From positions 310,001 through 374,000 of the forward strand of contig DASRDB010000001.1 of assembly GCA_035652815.1 (NCBI GenBank): a DNA stretch of 64,000 bases, in the 5' to 3' direction. Position numbers and translations under genes: made by a program. The notes under the pieces were generated by a model. It ran no database searches. It was not told where the DNA came from and saw only the letters and a list, made by a program, of their open reading frames with translations. The first letter of the stretch is position 1, and every line of letters starts with the position of its first letter. This document shows positions 16,156 through 24,680 of this stretch, piece after piece. Source of the DNA: DASRDB01 sp035652815. Its GTDB lineage: Bacteria > Chloroflexota > Ktedonobacteria > Ktedonobacterales > Ktedonobacteraceae.

Positions 16156-18102
16156 TCATTCCATCTTCCCAATATATTCCTTGACCTTCTCCGCAGCATC
16201 GCGGGTCATACCTTGCAGAGAGGCCAGTTCATCGATGCTGGCAGCGCTGATAGCCCTTACAGAACCAAAGTGCTTCATCAGAGCTTGCTTGCGTTTGGGG
16301 CCAATGCCTGGAATTTCGTCCAGCACCGATTTGAAGGTGCGCTCGGAACGGAGTTTGCGGTGATAGGTGATGCCGAAACGGTGCGCTTCATCGCGAATAC
16401 GCTGCACCATGTAAAGTCCCTGCGATGAACGGGGCAGGATAATCGGTTCGGACGAGCCTGGAATGAAGATCTCCTCGTTTTCTTTTGCCAATCCGACCGT
16501 TGGCACGTCGATATGCAGTTCCTGCAAGACCTCCATTGCCGCGCTGAGCTGTCCCTTGCCGCCATCGATGATAATCAGGTCGGGCATGCGCCATTCGTGT
16601 TCGAGCGGCATTTCCTGCTCGGCGGCCCCGTTCTGCTCCTGTTCGGCTTCGGCATACTCGTCGGCAATTTCTTGCGTGTGGTGGGCCTGTCTGCGGAAGC
16701 GGCGGCGCAGCATCTCCTGGTGGCTGGCAAAGTCGTTTGGCCCCTCGACGGTCTTAATCTTGAAGCGGCGGTACTCGCTCGGCTTGGGACGACCGCCCTC
16801 GAAGACGACCATCGCGCCGACGGAGTTTGTTCCCTGCGTGTTCGAGATGTCGTAACATTCCATACGATAGGGCGGCGCGGCCAGATTCAATGCCTCCTGA
16901 ATCTCCTCTAAGGCAAGCTGCGTCTTCTGGCTATCGCTCAACCACTTGATACGCTGCTGTTCCAGCACCTCCCGGGCGTTCTGCTTGACCATTTCGACCA
17001 GGCGCAATTTCTCGCCGCGTTTGGGCGTTGTGATCGTCACCGCGCCCTTGCGTTTCTCCTTGAGCCACGCCTGAATCGCCGAACGATCATCCGGTTCGGC
17101 CTCGACAATGATCTCCGCTGGAACGTGCGGCGAGCTATCATAGAACTGCATCATGAAGGTGGTGATAATCTCGCCCGGGCTGCTGTCACGTGTGCCTTGC
17201 AGGATAAAGTACTCGCGCCCGACCAGCTTACCATTGCGGAAAAAGAACACCTGCGCGCAGGTCTCATCTTCGCCACTGGCAAGCGCGATCACGTCCTGGT
17301 CATCCTGCCCCTCGGTCGAGATGATACGCTGTTTTTCCAGAATGCGCTCAACGGCCTGAATGCGGTCCCGGATACGGGCTGCCTCCTCGAAATTCAGGTT
17401 CTCCGCCGCCTCGGCCATCTGCGCCTCCAACTGCTTCAGCACCTCGTCATGCTTGCCTTCCAGGAACAAAATCACCTGCCGGATCACGGCATCATACTCT
17501 TCGCGTGAAGCATAAGCCACGCAGGGCGCAATGCAGCGATGGATGTAATACTGCGTGCAGGGACGCGGCAGCAGCTTTTGTTTCCAACCAGCAGGCGGCT
17601 CGCCATTGCGCGGCGGTGCCCAGTTGCTCGCATCATAGCGGCACGTGCGATAGGCAAAGAGCTTGTTCAAGACATCCAGCGTGGCGTCAACCGCGCCAGA
17701 ATTGGTATACGGCCCAAAGTAGCGGTTGCCGTCGCGATGATAACTGCGCACGCGATACACACGCGGGAAATCCTCCGTCAGCGCCACCTTGATGTAGGGA
17801 TAGTTCTTGTCGTCGCGCAGCAGCACATTATATTTGGGGCGGTACTGCTTGATGTAGTTGCTCTCCAGAACGAGCGCTTCCACCTCGTTCTGCACCACCA
17901 GAAACTCGATATCCTCCACCTTCGCCACCATGCTGCGATTTTTCGGGCTGAGGTCGGTCGATTCCTGAAAGTAGGAGCGCACGCGGTTATACAGCGAAAT
18001 GGCCTTGCCTACATATAAAATGGTGCCCTCGGCATCCTTCATCAAATAAATGCCGGGCTTATGTGGCAGCGAATTTAAGACAGATTGAATCTTTTCGTTC
18101 AT
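16156..18102 (-). CDS. uvrC: Excinuclease ABC subunit C
   Basis: Dual-incision nuclease of nucleotide excision repair, acting with UvrA and UvrB. About 648 residues, the usual length. The N-terminal GIY-YIG nuclease (GIYLMKDAEGTILYVGKA), a Cys cluster, the UVR helix motif near residues 205-240, the RNase-H-like second nuclease (ECYDISNTQGTNSVGAMV, DGGKGQLSAA) and the C-terminal helix-hairpin-helix pair (IPGIGPKRKQALMKHFGS) are all visible. A Glu/Gln-rich insertion lies after HQEMLRRRFRRQ. Start is placed at ATG 18102 (MNEKIQSVLN); a further in-frame ATG at 18174 gives a non-homologous extension. No strong ribosome-binding site is seen. Monocistronic. Confidence 0.96.
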   Translation of the reverse strand: MNEKIQSVLNSLPHKPGIYLMKDAEGTILYVGKAISLYNRVRSYFQESTDLSPKNRSMVAKVEDIEFLVVQNEVEALVLESNYIKQYRPKYNVLLRDDKNYPYIKVALTEDFPRVYRVRSYHRDGNRYFGPYTNSGAVDATLDVLNKLFAYRTCRYDASNWAPPRNGEPPAGWKQKLLPRPCTQYYIHRCIAPCVAYASREEYDAVIRQVILFLEGKHDEVLKQLEAQMAEAAENLNFEEAARIRDRIQAVERILEKQRIISTEGQDDQDVIALASGEDETCAQVFFFRNGKLVGREYFILQGTRDSSPGEIITTFMMQFYDSSPHVPAEIIVEAEPDDRSAIQAWLKEKRKGAVTITTPKRGEKLRLVEMVKQNAREVLEQQRIKWLSDSQKTQLALEEIQEALNLAAPPYRMECYDISNTQGTNSVGAMVVFEGGRPKPSEYRRFKIKTVEGPNDFASHQEMLRRRFRRQAHHTQEIADEYAEAEQEQNGAAEQEMPLEHEWRMPDLIIIDGGKGQLSAAMEVLQELHIDVPTVGLAKENEEIFIPGSSEPIILPRSSQGLYMVQRIRDEAHRFGITYHRKLRSERTFKSVLDEIPGIGPKRKQALMKHFGSVRAISAASIDELASLQGMTRDAAEKVKEYIGKME

Positions 18103-18587
18103 TTTTGGGACCGCTTGCAAAAAGTTGGAGTATGGCCTGCAATGGCGCTTTACGTCGTTGTTACAGTATAGCACATGGGGGAAGAAAAGCGCACGCTGAA
18201 GAAATTCGCCAATTCGCGGGTGCAGTTCATTTTTTGCAACCTCATCAATTTACAACAGCAAGGCAATCACAAAAACGTTGGGAGCCAACAGCTGTTGCTC
18301 TTTGGCACAGCGAGTTCGCAAAAAATGAACTTACCCATAGCTCTATCCCTTATTGATAATGAACGGGTGATATGTTATTATTAATGCATAGTCGCCATTT
18401 TAGTGTAGGGATAGAAATCTCGTGAGCTTTCAACGATGAAAGAGATAAGAATCCCGCTTGATGCCCTTCTCCGCTTTCGGACGCTCTTTTCATGGTCAAA
18501 GCATAGTAAGACGGAGTGTCTGCTCACTCAAAGTAAGTTCATGACAACATGTTAGGAGAAACAACTGATAGAGCAAAGAGGTTTATC
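18103..18587. other. Spacer at the left edge of an AT-rich island
   Basis: No gene is recognised. Base composition drops here and stays low to about 21.9 kb. The interval must hold the promoters of uvrC and of the winged-helix gene. Confidence 0.4.
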
Positions 18588-19043
18588 ATGACAGGTTACG
18601 AGGTTGTAAAAACTTCCGCTAGAGATGGATCATTGCCCATTGAAGAAACTGTCCTCCAAAAACTGTTCCCGGCGGGTTATAAACTAGAGTGGAACCAGAG
18701 AATCCGGCTATTAAGTCTCCTTCAAATTGATCCTCCTCATATCCTTGCACAGGAACACTTCACGAAGAACGAATGGAACATTCTCATAGCCCTGCTTGTA
18801 TCTTACCCTCAGTACGCGCCTCATGAAATACTCCTTGCGAGCGTTACTTCTCTCTCTGTTGATGATTGTCGTACAAGGCTGCAAAAAGCCCGACAGCGAG
18901 GAACGCAAGCACTAAAACGAGAACTCAAACCTGTCCAGAGGGCTCTATGTGGCATTCGTGTTAAGATCATCAACCTATCTCCTCATCTGAGAGTCGCTCT
19001 AATTCGTGACGCGGGCTATATGCTCACACGATGTTCGGCATAA
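18588..19043 (+). CDS. Winged-helix (OmpR/PhoB C-terminal type) DNA-binding protein
   Basis: A 151-residue protein. Residues about 55-148 can be matched to the effector domain of OmpR-type regulators: FTKNEWNILIALLVSYPQ corresponds to the first helix, SVDDCRTRLQKARQR to the recognition region and VALIRDAGYMLT to the C-terminal hairpin normally written TVRGVGYRL. There is no receiver domain; the first 50 residues are unassigned. ATG 18588 is preferred because GAGG lies six bases upstream; ATG 18549 would add 13 residues. The assignment is by pattern only and moderately secure. AT-rich codon use matches the surrounding island. Confidence 0.6.
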   Translation: MTGYEVVKTSARDGSLPIEETVLQKLFPAGYKLEWNQRIRLLSLLQIDPPHILAQEHFTKNEWNILIALLVSYPQYAPHEILLASVTSLSVDDCRTRLQKARQRGTQALKRELKPVQRALCGIRVKIINLSPHLRVALIRDAGYMLTRCSA

Positions 19044-19683
19044 CAATTTTTTGTCAATGCAGACATGCTGAAGTTTTTTCTTTCGTACCCTAGACTTAGT
19101 CTAAGATTGAGCGCCTTGAGAGATCGCTCACCGATCTAATGCGTGGGATATAGGCTCCACATCATTCCCCAGTTCCTTATAAAACCAGGCCTTAGTACCT
19201 CTTCAACCCGGGTCTCGGCCCCGCTACACTCTAGGTTCTAATTCCTCAACAAGTCGAGTCTTGGTTCCTCAGCAAGTCGGGTTCAAGTCGTCTCAAGGAG
19301 AGGTTCAGCTCAGGTATACTTTTCCTATTGAGAAAAGCTGTTTCGATCTCAATTGTTGACAGATGACATTCGCCCTATTCTAACAGGTACGAGGCATTGG
19401 TTTCCTGATTGAGGAGCGCTGATTCACTCATCTAGTAGTGACAATTCACTGGCAGTACTGCTCTTTTAGACGTGCCTCTCATATGAGAGACAGGAAGATG
19501 GAATCAATCATTGTGAAGAGAATAGGAATGATGGCTGAGGAGGAACCATCTCTTGCTGCTTCACAAAAAAACGACACCTGTGCAAAAATTTGCCCCTTCA
19601 GCAGAACATCGAAAGTGGAAATCAATCAATGTATGTCACTATACATGCGCCTGATTTCCTGTAAAGGAAGGAAAGAATCCAGC
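19044..19683. other. 640-base spacer without recognisable gene
   Basis: AT-rich and low in coding signal. It contains degenerate short repetitions such as CAAGTCGAGTC and CAAGTCGGGTTC around 19250-19290. The T-loop-like GGGTTCAAGTC did not extend to a tRNA cloverleaf. Confidence 0.4.
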
Positions 19684-19747
19684 ATGCGTAAGATCACTCT
19701 CTCTTGTTGTCGTTTTTCTCTTTGCGTTTACTTTCGCATTTACCTTC

Positions 19748-20209
19748 GTGTCAGGGGCATCTGCTCAGACAGTACAAGACTCACGAACAAGTCAGTATGT
19801 TCAACTTCCCTCAGGTCATGCTCCTCCTAATATTGGTGGAGGAGGTTGTGGGCCGCAGAAGACAAATGGTACAGGTGATATCACAGCTAAAGCATGCATC
19901 AGTTATGCTTACCCCTATCTTCTACCAGATGGCTATGCCTGGTTCAACAAGCTTTCTGGCCATGGCAATGTAGATAGCTGTAGATTCCGCCTTCAGCTTT
20001 GGCATGAAGGTACTCTCATCGACCAGATCGACTATAACTGTTCCCCTGATGCTGCCGTAAACAGGCAAAATGTCCATTATGGACCACTTCCTGTTTTTGC
20101 TACCGCAGGAGTCGATTATTACACCGTAGTCCAAGTGAGATTACAGTACAGTGATGGTTACACTACATACTGTTATCCAGACCCCAGCCCTCCTCAAGAG
20201 ATCTCATAG
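19748..20209 (+). CDS. Secreted protein of unknown function, apparent frameshift in signal peptide
   Basis: The readable frame from GTG 19748 gives 153 residues. A good ribosome-binding site (AAGGAAGG) and ATG lie at 19684, but in another frame. Joining ATG-CGT-AAG to the main frame by dropping one base yields MRK-SLSLVVVFLFAFTFAF-TFVSGASA, a textbook signal peptide ending at an Ala-x-Ala site. The mature part has a Gly-rich segment (NIGGGGCG), about five cysteines and several aromatic strands, and matches no family I know. Either the gene is disrupted, or the sequence has a one-base error, or translation starts at GTG without export. Confidence 0.6.
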   Translation: MSGASAQTVQDSRTSQYVQLPSGHAPPNIGGGGCGPQKTNGTGDITAKACISYAYPYLLPDGYAWFNKLSGHGNVDSCRFRLQLWHEGTLIDQIDYNCSPDAAVNRQNVHYGPLPVFATAGVDYYTVVQVRLQYSDGYTTYCYPDPSPPQEIS

Positions 20210-20235
20210 CTCTTCACGGTTGCAGGGTGAAATAG

Positions 20236-20295
20236 GAGTCCTTCCTTGCTCGAATGAGAAGAACTTAAGCATCTCATTCAAGCAAGGAAGGACTC
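20236..20295 (+). terminator. Long hairpin after the secreted-protein gene
   Basis: Twenty-four-base arms (20236-20259 and 20272-20295) with one mismatch, containing GTCCTTCCTTGCT and its complement, begin 26 bases after the stop codon. No T tract follows. Confidence 0.5.
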
Positions 20296-20610
20296 TCTAT
20301 GTAATAGAGCTTGTTTGCATCCGGGTTCATCTCAAACATGGCAGAGGGGCCTGTAGTGGTACAAATCACGTTCATGTAACCAGATTCACGATTTTTCAGT
20401 TGGCAATAGCACTGTAAATATAAGATACGTAAAGCATGCTTGGTTGCGCTGGCTGCGCTTGTCCGCCTAAGTAGCTACAACTTTTCCATAGAACAAACGT
20501 AGATAAGTGTGATTTGACGTGGGTTCTGTCCTGATGGGACATCTTCTAGTCCCAAGAGAGCCAGAACACTTTCATGGTAAAAAATCAATCATTGCCAAAG
20601 GAGCTAATCT
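20296..20610. other. Spacer containing the leader of the FtsY paralogue
   Basis: No gene. Its main feature is a nested hairpin at 20523-20567: GTTCTG pairs with CAGAAC and, inside, TGGGAC with GTCCCA. It ends 44 bases before the FtsY-like start codon. Confidence 0.4.
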
Positions 20611-21513
20611 ATGGCAGAGGAAGACTTCAAATTTCTTGAGCAAACACGACAAACGTTTCGTCAAATAGAGGAGACTTTTCAGCAAAATGAGATACTTTCT
20701 GATACACTTTGGCAAGATATAGAACGAAAACTTATAGATGCTGATCTTGGCCCTGCAGCAAGTCGATGGATAATTCAGCGATTACAACAGCGAGCGAAGG
20801 AAGGTCGGATATCCTCAGGCTCTCAGGCATATATAGCTCTCCGCCAGGAGCTTACACATCTCCTTGGGAAGCCGCCAACACTCCATTACTCTGAGCAATC
20901 TTCTGTGACGGTGATGATATTGATGGGCGACAAAGGATCAGGCAAGACAACAAGCTGTGCGAAACTGGCTTACCGTCTGAGCCATGAAGGGCACAACGTC
21001 CTCTTAGTTGCATCCGGGCGGTTTGACTCAAGTAGTATCGATGTACTCAAAGCATGGGGTGAACAGATCAATATTCCTGTCATTTGTCAGAACGATGGTT
21101 CTGATGCTGGCACATTTATATATGATATTTTACAATCCGCTCTTGTGGATGGATATGATATTGTGCTTGTAGATACGATTGGTCAGCAGACAACAGAACA
21201 AGTGGAAGAACTGCGAAACATCATGAATGCTGCACAAAAAGTAATACCTGATGCTCCTCATGAACTCCTGGTGGTCGTCGATGCCACAAACGGGCTAAGT
21301 GCAGCATCTCTTGTACACGCTTTCGCAGAGCAGACAGGGTTGACCGGTGTTATTCTCTCGAAAGTAGATAGTACTACAAAAGGTGGATTCGTATTTGCCC
21401 TTGCAGATGATCTCAAAGTGCCAGTTAAATTCGTTGGAACTGGCGAAAAGACCGGGCAGTTGGTTTTGTTCGACTCTGCGCATTTCATGGCAGCCCTTTT
21501 TGAAAAGGAGTAA
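20611..21513 (+). CDS. Degenerate FtsY/SRP-type GTPase paralogue
   Basis: A 300-residue protein with the N-G domain layout of the signal-recognition-particle receptor FtsY. The N domain covers residues 1-90. Walker A is GDKGSGKTT (106-114), DATNG at 224-228 corresponds to DATTGQ, SKVDSTTKGG (250-259) to TKLDGTAKGG, and GTGEK to the closing GxGE loop. Two catalytic motifs are altered: the DTFRAAA loop reads SGRFDSSS and DTAGR reads DTIGQ, losing residues needed for reciprocal GTPase activation with Ffh. There is no acidic A domain. GTP binding is plausible, hydrolysis doubtful. The AT-rich setting between odd genes and a transposase remnant suggests an acquired paralogue, not the housekeeping ftsY. 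Confidence 0.85.
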   Translation: MAEEDFKFLEQTRQTFRQIEETFQQNEILSDTLWQDIERKLIDADLGPAASRWIIQRLQQRAKEGRISSGSQAYIALRQELTHLLGKPPTLHYSEQSSVTVMILMGDKGSGKTTSCAKLAYRLSHEGHNVLLVASGRFDSSSIDVLKAWGEQINIPVICQNDGSDAGTFIYDILQSALVDGYDIVLVDTIGQQTTEQVEELRNIMNAAQKVIPDAPHELLVVVDATNGLSAASLVHAFAEQTGLTGVILSKVDSTTKGGFVFALADDLKVPVKFVGTGEKTGQLVLFDSAHFMAALFEKE

Positions 21514-21578
21514 AAGAGCTGCCGTCCTGACTAGAACATTGGCCCCATAAGAAAGCTCTGATAGGCAGAGGAAAGCCT

Positions 21579-21850
21579 ATGATAGCCATTGAGCGAACCG
21601 CTTATCCTCGTTTTACTCGCGCTCCCTCAGTGAAGGAATTACGCAAGGCCTACACGCTACCTCCTGGCAATATTGCCTTTGTTGCCACACACGGATGTGG
21701 GCCTTTCCAGACGTTTGCCCTGATGATCTTGCTCAAAGTATATCAGCACCTGCATTACTTCCCTTATCCACGATGTGCGCTAAATTTTTGTATTGCAGAA
21801 CTTATATGACAGCCAAGCGATGTAGTCTATGCGCAATTTGAGCGCCGCCA
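21579..21850 (+). pseudogene. Remnant of a Tn3-family transposase (DUF4158 N-terminal domain)
   Basis: The frame from ATG 21579 reads IERTAYPRFTRAPSVKELRK and LKVYQHLHYFP, characteristic of the N-terminal DUF4158 region of Tn3-type transposases, then hits a TGA at 21807. The same frame continues with PSDVVYAQFERRQ, also family-like, before losing similarity. Only about 90 of some 970 codons remain. It marks the right boundary of the AT-rich island. Confidence 0.7.
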
Positions 21851-21901
21851 GATAAAAATCGATTTGTACGAGCTCATTGCATGCAAAAATTTAGCACGCA
21901 C
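21775..21901. repeat. Inverted repeat in the transposase remnant
   Basis: GTGCGCTAAATTTTTG (21775-21790) is inverted as CAAAAATTTAGCACGCAC (21884-21901) with a two-base difference. It could be a small insertion or rearrangement scar inside the decayed transposase gene. Confidence 0.5.
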
Positions 21902-22018
21902 CCGAATTCGCACACTTATGAAGGAGCCGGAAGATACCCACAGTAAAAGGGGGCGGGAGACACCCGCGAGGAATATCTCCCAGCTCCCCATCTCACCGAA
22001 TGGAAAATGACCTGAAAA

Positions 22019-22291
22019 TTACGCCTGATCGACGCTCTCGAAGCGGGTCGCGGTGTCTTGCAGGTGGCGGCCAATGTCCTCGCCTTGAGCAATCAGGCGG
22101 TCGGCAGCGGAGCGCCATTCCTGAAACATCTGCTCGAAGCGCTGGCGGCTCACGCCCTGCCAGTCGCTCTCAAGGGAGCCGATATGATTGTGAATCTGCG
22201 GCTCAATCTGGTTCTGAACCTGGTCATTAAGCTGGACAAAAACCTGACCGAGCTGGCGCATGAGATCGGTATTTACATGAATTGTACCCAT
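22019..22291 (-). CDS. WXG100 (ESAT-6-like) protein
   Basis: A 90-residue, predicted two-helix hairpin protein. The central turn carries the W-x-G signature as ESDWQGVSRQRFEQMF, and both arms are rich in Gln and acidic heptads. WXG100 proteins are substrates or partners of type VII (ESX/Yuk) secretion. No EccC/EssC ATPase or toxin partner is present in the window, so this is an orphan copy. ATG 22291 has AAGGAG upstream. Monocistronic. Confidence 0.88.
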   Translation of the reverse strand: MGTIHVNTDLMRQLGQVFVQLNDQVQNQIEPQIHNHIGSLESDWQGVSRQRFEQMFQEWRSAADRLIAQGEDIGRHLQDTATRFESVDQA

Positions 22292-22529
22292 TGAGATATG
22301 CTCCTTCTTATTATCAAAACAATATTTTTAATGAGCGGCAAAGACACGAAACCTTTGAAATATCGCTTTCTTTCAGTCATTGAACGTGCCTGTTTGCCGA
22401 CTCATTTACAGTATAGCGGGGCGCAAATTCAGGGATGTTGATGTATGGATAAGAAAGCGATAGCCAGAAAAAATATTAAGGAGTATAATAAAATCCATTC
22501 ATTTTGCGCTTATCTAGATACATGAACAT

Positions 22530-24524
22530 ATGAGTTGTATAGGCACCGCAGGGCATATCGATCACGGCAAATCGACGCTGGTAAAGGCCCTGACAGGAAT
22601 TGATCCTGATCGACTGGCGGAAGAAAAAGAACGCGGCATGACCATTGACCTGGGCTTTGCGTGGCTGCAATTGCCGGACGGGCGCGAGGTCAGCATCGTT
22701 GATGTGCCCGGACACGAGGGCTTCATCAAGAATATGCTGGCGGGCGTGGGTGGCATCGATGCCGCGCTGCTGGTTATTGCTGCCGACGAAGGCATCATGC
22801 CTCAGACTCGCGAACACCTCGCCATCCTTGACCTGCTAAATGTGCAACGCGGCGTGGTCGCGCTCACGAAGGCTGATCTTGTCGATGAAGAATGGCTTGA
22901 ACTGGTGCGCGAAGAGGTGCGTGAATACCTGAAACCAACTACCCTGGCAAATGCGGCCATCCTACCTGTTTCGGCGTATACCGGCCAGGGCCTGCCTGAA
23001 CTTGTGCGCGAACTTGAGCGTATTCTGAACGAGGCCGAGGAGCGACAGAATATCGCTCGCCCGCGTCTGCCCATCGACCGCGTCTTCACCATGACAGGCT
23101 TTGGCACAGTTGTCACGGGCACGCTGCTGGATGGCGTCTTTAAGGTTGGGCAAGAGGTGGAAATCCTGCCGCAGGTCTTGAGGACGCGCATTCGCAACCT
23201 GCAAACGCATCGTCATACCGTCGAAAGCGCCTATCCTGGCAGCCGTGTGGCCCTGAACCTCGCGAACGTGGCGCGCAACGAACTCGAGCGCGGCAACGTG
23301 GTGACGCTTCCTGGACAATTTCAGCCCACTACCTTGATTGACGCGCGTATTTCGGTGTTAGCCGAGGCAACAAAACCGCTTGCGCATAACATGCAGGTTG
23401 ATTTTTATACGGGTTCGCAAGAAGTTCCGGCAACTGTGCGCCTGCTTGCGACGGATGAATTGCAGCCAGGCGAGAGCGGATGGGCGCAGATTCGTTTGAG
23501 CAGGCCAGCAGTAATGGCGCGCCGCGACCGCTTCATCCTGCGCATTCCCTCACCCAGCGCCACGCTCGGCGGCGGAGAGGTGGTTGATGTCCACCCGCGC
23601 TATCACAAACGCTCTCAAGCGGCGATTATTACCACGCTGGAGACATTAGCGCGTGGCGCGCCGGATGAACTGCTGCTTGCCGCGCTTGATAGGCGGCGCG
23701 AAACAACGCAAAAACAGAAAAATGCTCCCGGCAAAGGGAAACTTCCGAAGGCGGCGCAGGGACTGACTGGCTATGAGCTACTCGATATCGCGAAACAGAG
23801 CAATTTACCTATTGATGTGACACAAAACACGTTGGAGACGTTGTTAAAAGAAGGAAGGGTACAACATATCGGCTCGTTCTGGTTTGCCCAGGCAGTCTGG
23901 GAGCAACTGCGAGTTGAAACAATACAGATGATACGCGAACATCACCAGCAATATCCGCTGCGCAGCGGCCTCTCGAAGGAGGAATGGCGCGCAAGAATGG
24001 GGCTATCTTCTAAGATGGCAGGCGAGGTTTTGACTGCGTTGCAAGAGGAAGGAGTGCTGGTTGAAGTATCAGGGGGAACAGGCACAACGGGTAGTTTCAT
24101 CCGGCTGCCAGACTTTACTCCGACCTTTACACCGGCCCAACAGCGACAGGTCGAGCAACTACTGCAACGCTTCCGCGAACAACCGTTTACACCACCTGCT
24201 CGAGCGGAAACCGAAGCGCTGGTCGGAAACGAGGTATTGGGAGCGCTGATCGAGCAGGGCACGCTGGTCAAAGTAGGCGGTTCCACCGATGCAGTGCTGT
24301 TTTCGCGTGAGGGCTACGAGGAAGCGATTCAACGACTGGTTGTTTATCTGCGCGAGCATGGCAGTATGACCGCCGCCGAGGCCCGCGATGTGCTGGGAAC
24401 CACGCGCAAATATATCGTACCCCTGCTTGAACACCTGGACGAGCGACGCATCACACGTCGCGTAGGAGACGAACGGGTACCTGGTTCAGCTATCATCACA
24501 GGATCAAACACAAACATCGAGTAG
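22530..24524 (+). CDS. selB: Selenocysteine-specific elongation factor
   Basis: Translation factor that delivers selenocysteyl-tRNA to UGA codons next to a SECIS hairpin. 664 residues. The GTPase domain has GHIDHGKSTL (G1), ERGMTIDLGF (G2), DVPGHEGF (G3) and TKAD (G4); domains II-III follow, with FTMTGFGTVVTGTL typical of SelB/IF2-like barrels. Residues from about 390 on form the winged-helix repeats that bind SECIS RNA. Start ATG 22530 has no clear ribosome-binding site. No selA, selD or selenocysteine tRNA gene is nearby; it stands alone upstream of the kinase gene. Confidence 0.95.
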   Translation: MSCIGTAGHIDHGKSTLVKALTGIDPDRLAEEKERGMTIDLGFAWLQLPDGREVSIVDVPGHEGFIKNMLAGVGGIDAALLVIAADEGIMPQTREHLAILDLLNVQRGVVALTKADLVDEEWLELVREEVREYLKPTTLANAAILPVSAYTGQGLPELVRELERILNEAEERQNIARPRLPIDRVFTMTGFGTVVTGTLLDGVFKVGQEVEILPQVLRTRIRNLQTHRHTVESAYPGSRVALNLANVARNELERGNVVTLPGQFQPTTLIDARISVLAEATKPLAHNMQVDFYTGSQEVPATVRLLATDELQPGESGWAQIRLSRPAVMARRDRFILRIPSPSATLGGGEVVDVHPRYHKRSQAAIITTLETLARGAPDELLLAALDRRRETTQKQKNAPGKGKLPKAAQGLTGYELLDIAKQSNLPIDVTQNTLETLLKEGRVQHIGSFWFAQAVWEQLRVETIQMIREHHQQYPLRSGLSKEEWRARMGLSSKMAGEVLTALQEEGVLVEVSGGTGTTGSFIRLPDFTPTFTPAQQRQVEQLLQRFREQPFTPPARAETEALVGNEVLGALIEQGTLVKVGGSTDAVLFSREGYEEAIQRLVVYLREHGSMTAAEARDVLGTTRKYIVPLLEHLDERRITRRVGDERVPGSAIITGSNTNIE

Positions 24525-24597
24525 TATATTCGTGGCACAAAGTGTTCCATTAAGTAGCAGAATGCGTTACAATAGTGTGCGCAGGCTAAACAGCTTT

Positions 24598-24621
24598 CCA
24601 TTTCGGCTACAAGCGAAATGG
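24598..24621 (+). terminator. Hairpin between selB and the kinase gene
   Basis: CCATTTCG (24598-24605) pairs with CGAAATGG (24614-24621) around an eight-base loop, 73 bases after the selB stop. No T tract follows; possibly part of the kinase leader. Confidence 0.35.
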
Positions 24622-24680
24622 GGAAAAACCAGTGCATTTTTTTTGTGAATGGGTGGCTCCCTTCACACTTGGGGAGAGCT

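Noticed and set aside
19240..19300. tRNA-like GGGTTCAAGTC segment
   Set aside because: No acceptor stem, D-loop or anticodon arm can be drawn around it.
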